DNA of 50,453 nt from Patescibacteria group bacterium (GTDB taxonomy: Bacteria > Patescibacteriota > Saccharimonadia > Saccharimonadales > JAUPVS01). Positions within the stretch are counted from its first letter, which is position 1. Every line of letters starts with the position of its first letter. The notes beneath the pieces were generated by a model. That model was given only the letters and a program-made list of their open reading frames with translations, had not been told where the DNA came from and made no database searches. Made by a program: the position numbers and the translations under genes. This document shows, in pieces, positions 50,453 to 50,453 of the stretch. The stretch is from the NCBI GenBank assembly GCA_030916945.1, contig JAUPVS010000005.1, positions 1-50,453 on the forward strand, in the 5' to 3' direction.

Positions 50453-50453
50453 A

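Overview
The window looks like a chromosomal segment of a Candidatus Saccharibacteria (TM7, Patescibacteria/CPR) genome. This is inferred from gene content and style, not from a database search. Genes are packed almost end to end, with ATGA/TAATG overlaps inside operons and abutting or overlapping convergent 3' ends. Many hypothetical genes are unrecognised. The set includes a type IV pilus ATPase, a sortase with a surface substrate, a split transketolase and a Cys-repeat protein of CPR type. TGA is used as an ordinary stop (for example rnhB), so the SR1/Gracilibacteria UGA=Gly code is excluded. No rRNA, tRNA, CRISPR array, IS element or prophage was seen. Layout: (1) 1-5.2 kb: nusA (truncated at the left edge, with a terminator-like hairpin in its leader), divergent pepN (M1 aminopeptidase), yraN-rnhB, and rplS with an acidic tail. 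(2) 5.2-12.4 kb: a small Cys protein, pilB, a SPOUT methyltransferase, a membrane CAP protein, and dnaE with a complete PHP metal site. (3) 12.4-17.4 kb: an envelope block of three small membrane proteins, galU, a sortase and an 828-aa beta-helix surface protein whose C-terminus carries an LADTG sorting signal. (4) 17.4-27.4 kb: gatC-gatA-orf120-gatB, an alpha/beta hydrolase, a HerA/VirB4-like ATPase with a Cys-repeat partner, uvrB, and a LOG-like protein coupled to an unknown 411-aa protein. (5) 28.6-35.1 kb: central carbon genes, gap-rpiB-rpe-like-tktN-tktC and fba-pfkB, joining the non-oxidative pentose phosphate pathway to glycolysis. (6) 35.1-42 kb: three-gene ppa operon, gdpD, tandem paralogous membrane proteins, a redox group (FNR-like, TrxB, glutaredoxin-like), membrane FKBP and Nudix enzymes. 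(7) 42-50.4 kb: an ABC exporter, membrane proteins, DUF2207, a MacB/LolCDE-type ABC pair, a third Nudix protein and a degenerate M23-like protein. The broadest regulatory pattern is that many first-in-operon genes have a -10 box (TATACT/TACAAT-like, often with a TGn extension) only 6-9 nt before the start codon and usually no Shine-Dalgarno, so their mRNAs should be leaderless or nearly so. Operon-internal genes carry AGGAG-type sites. No gene-free stretch exceeds 300 bases.
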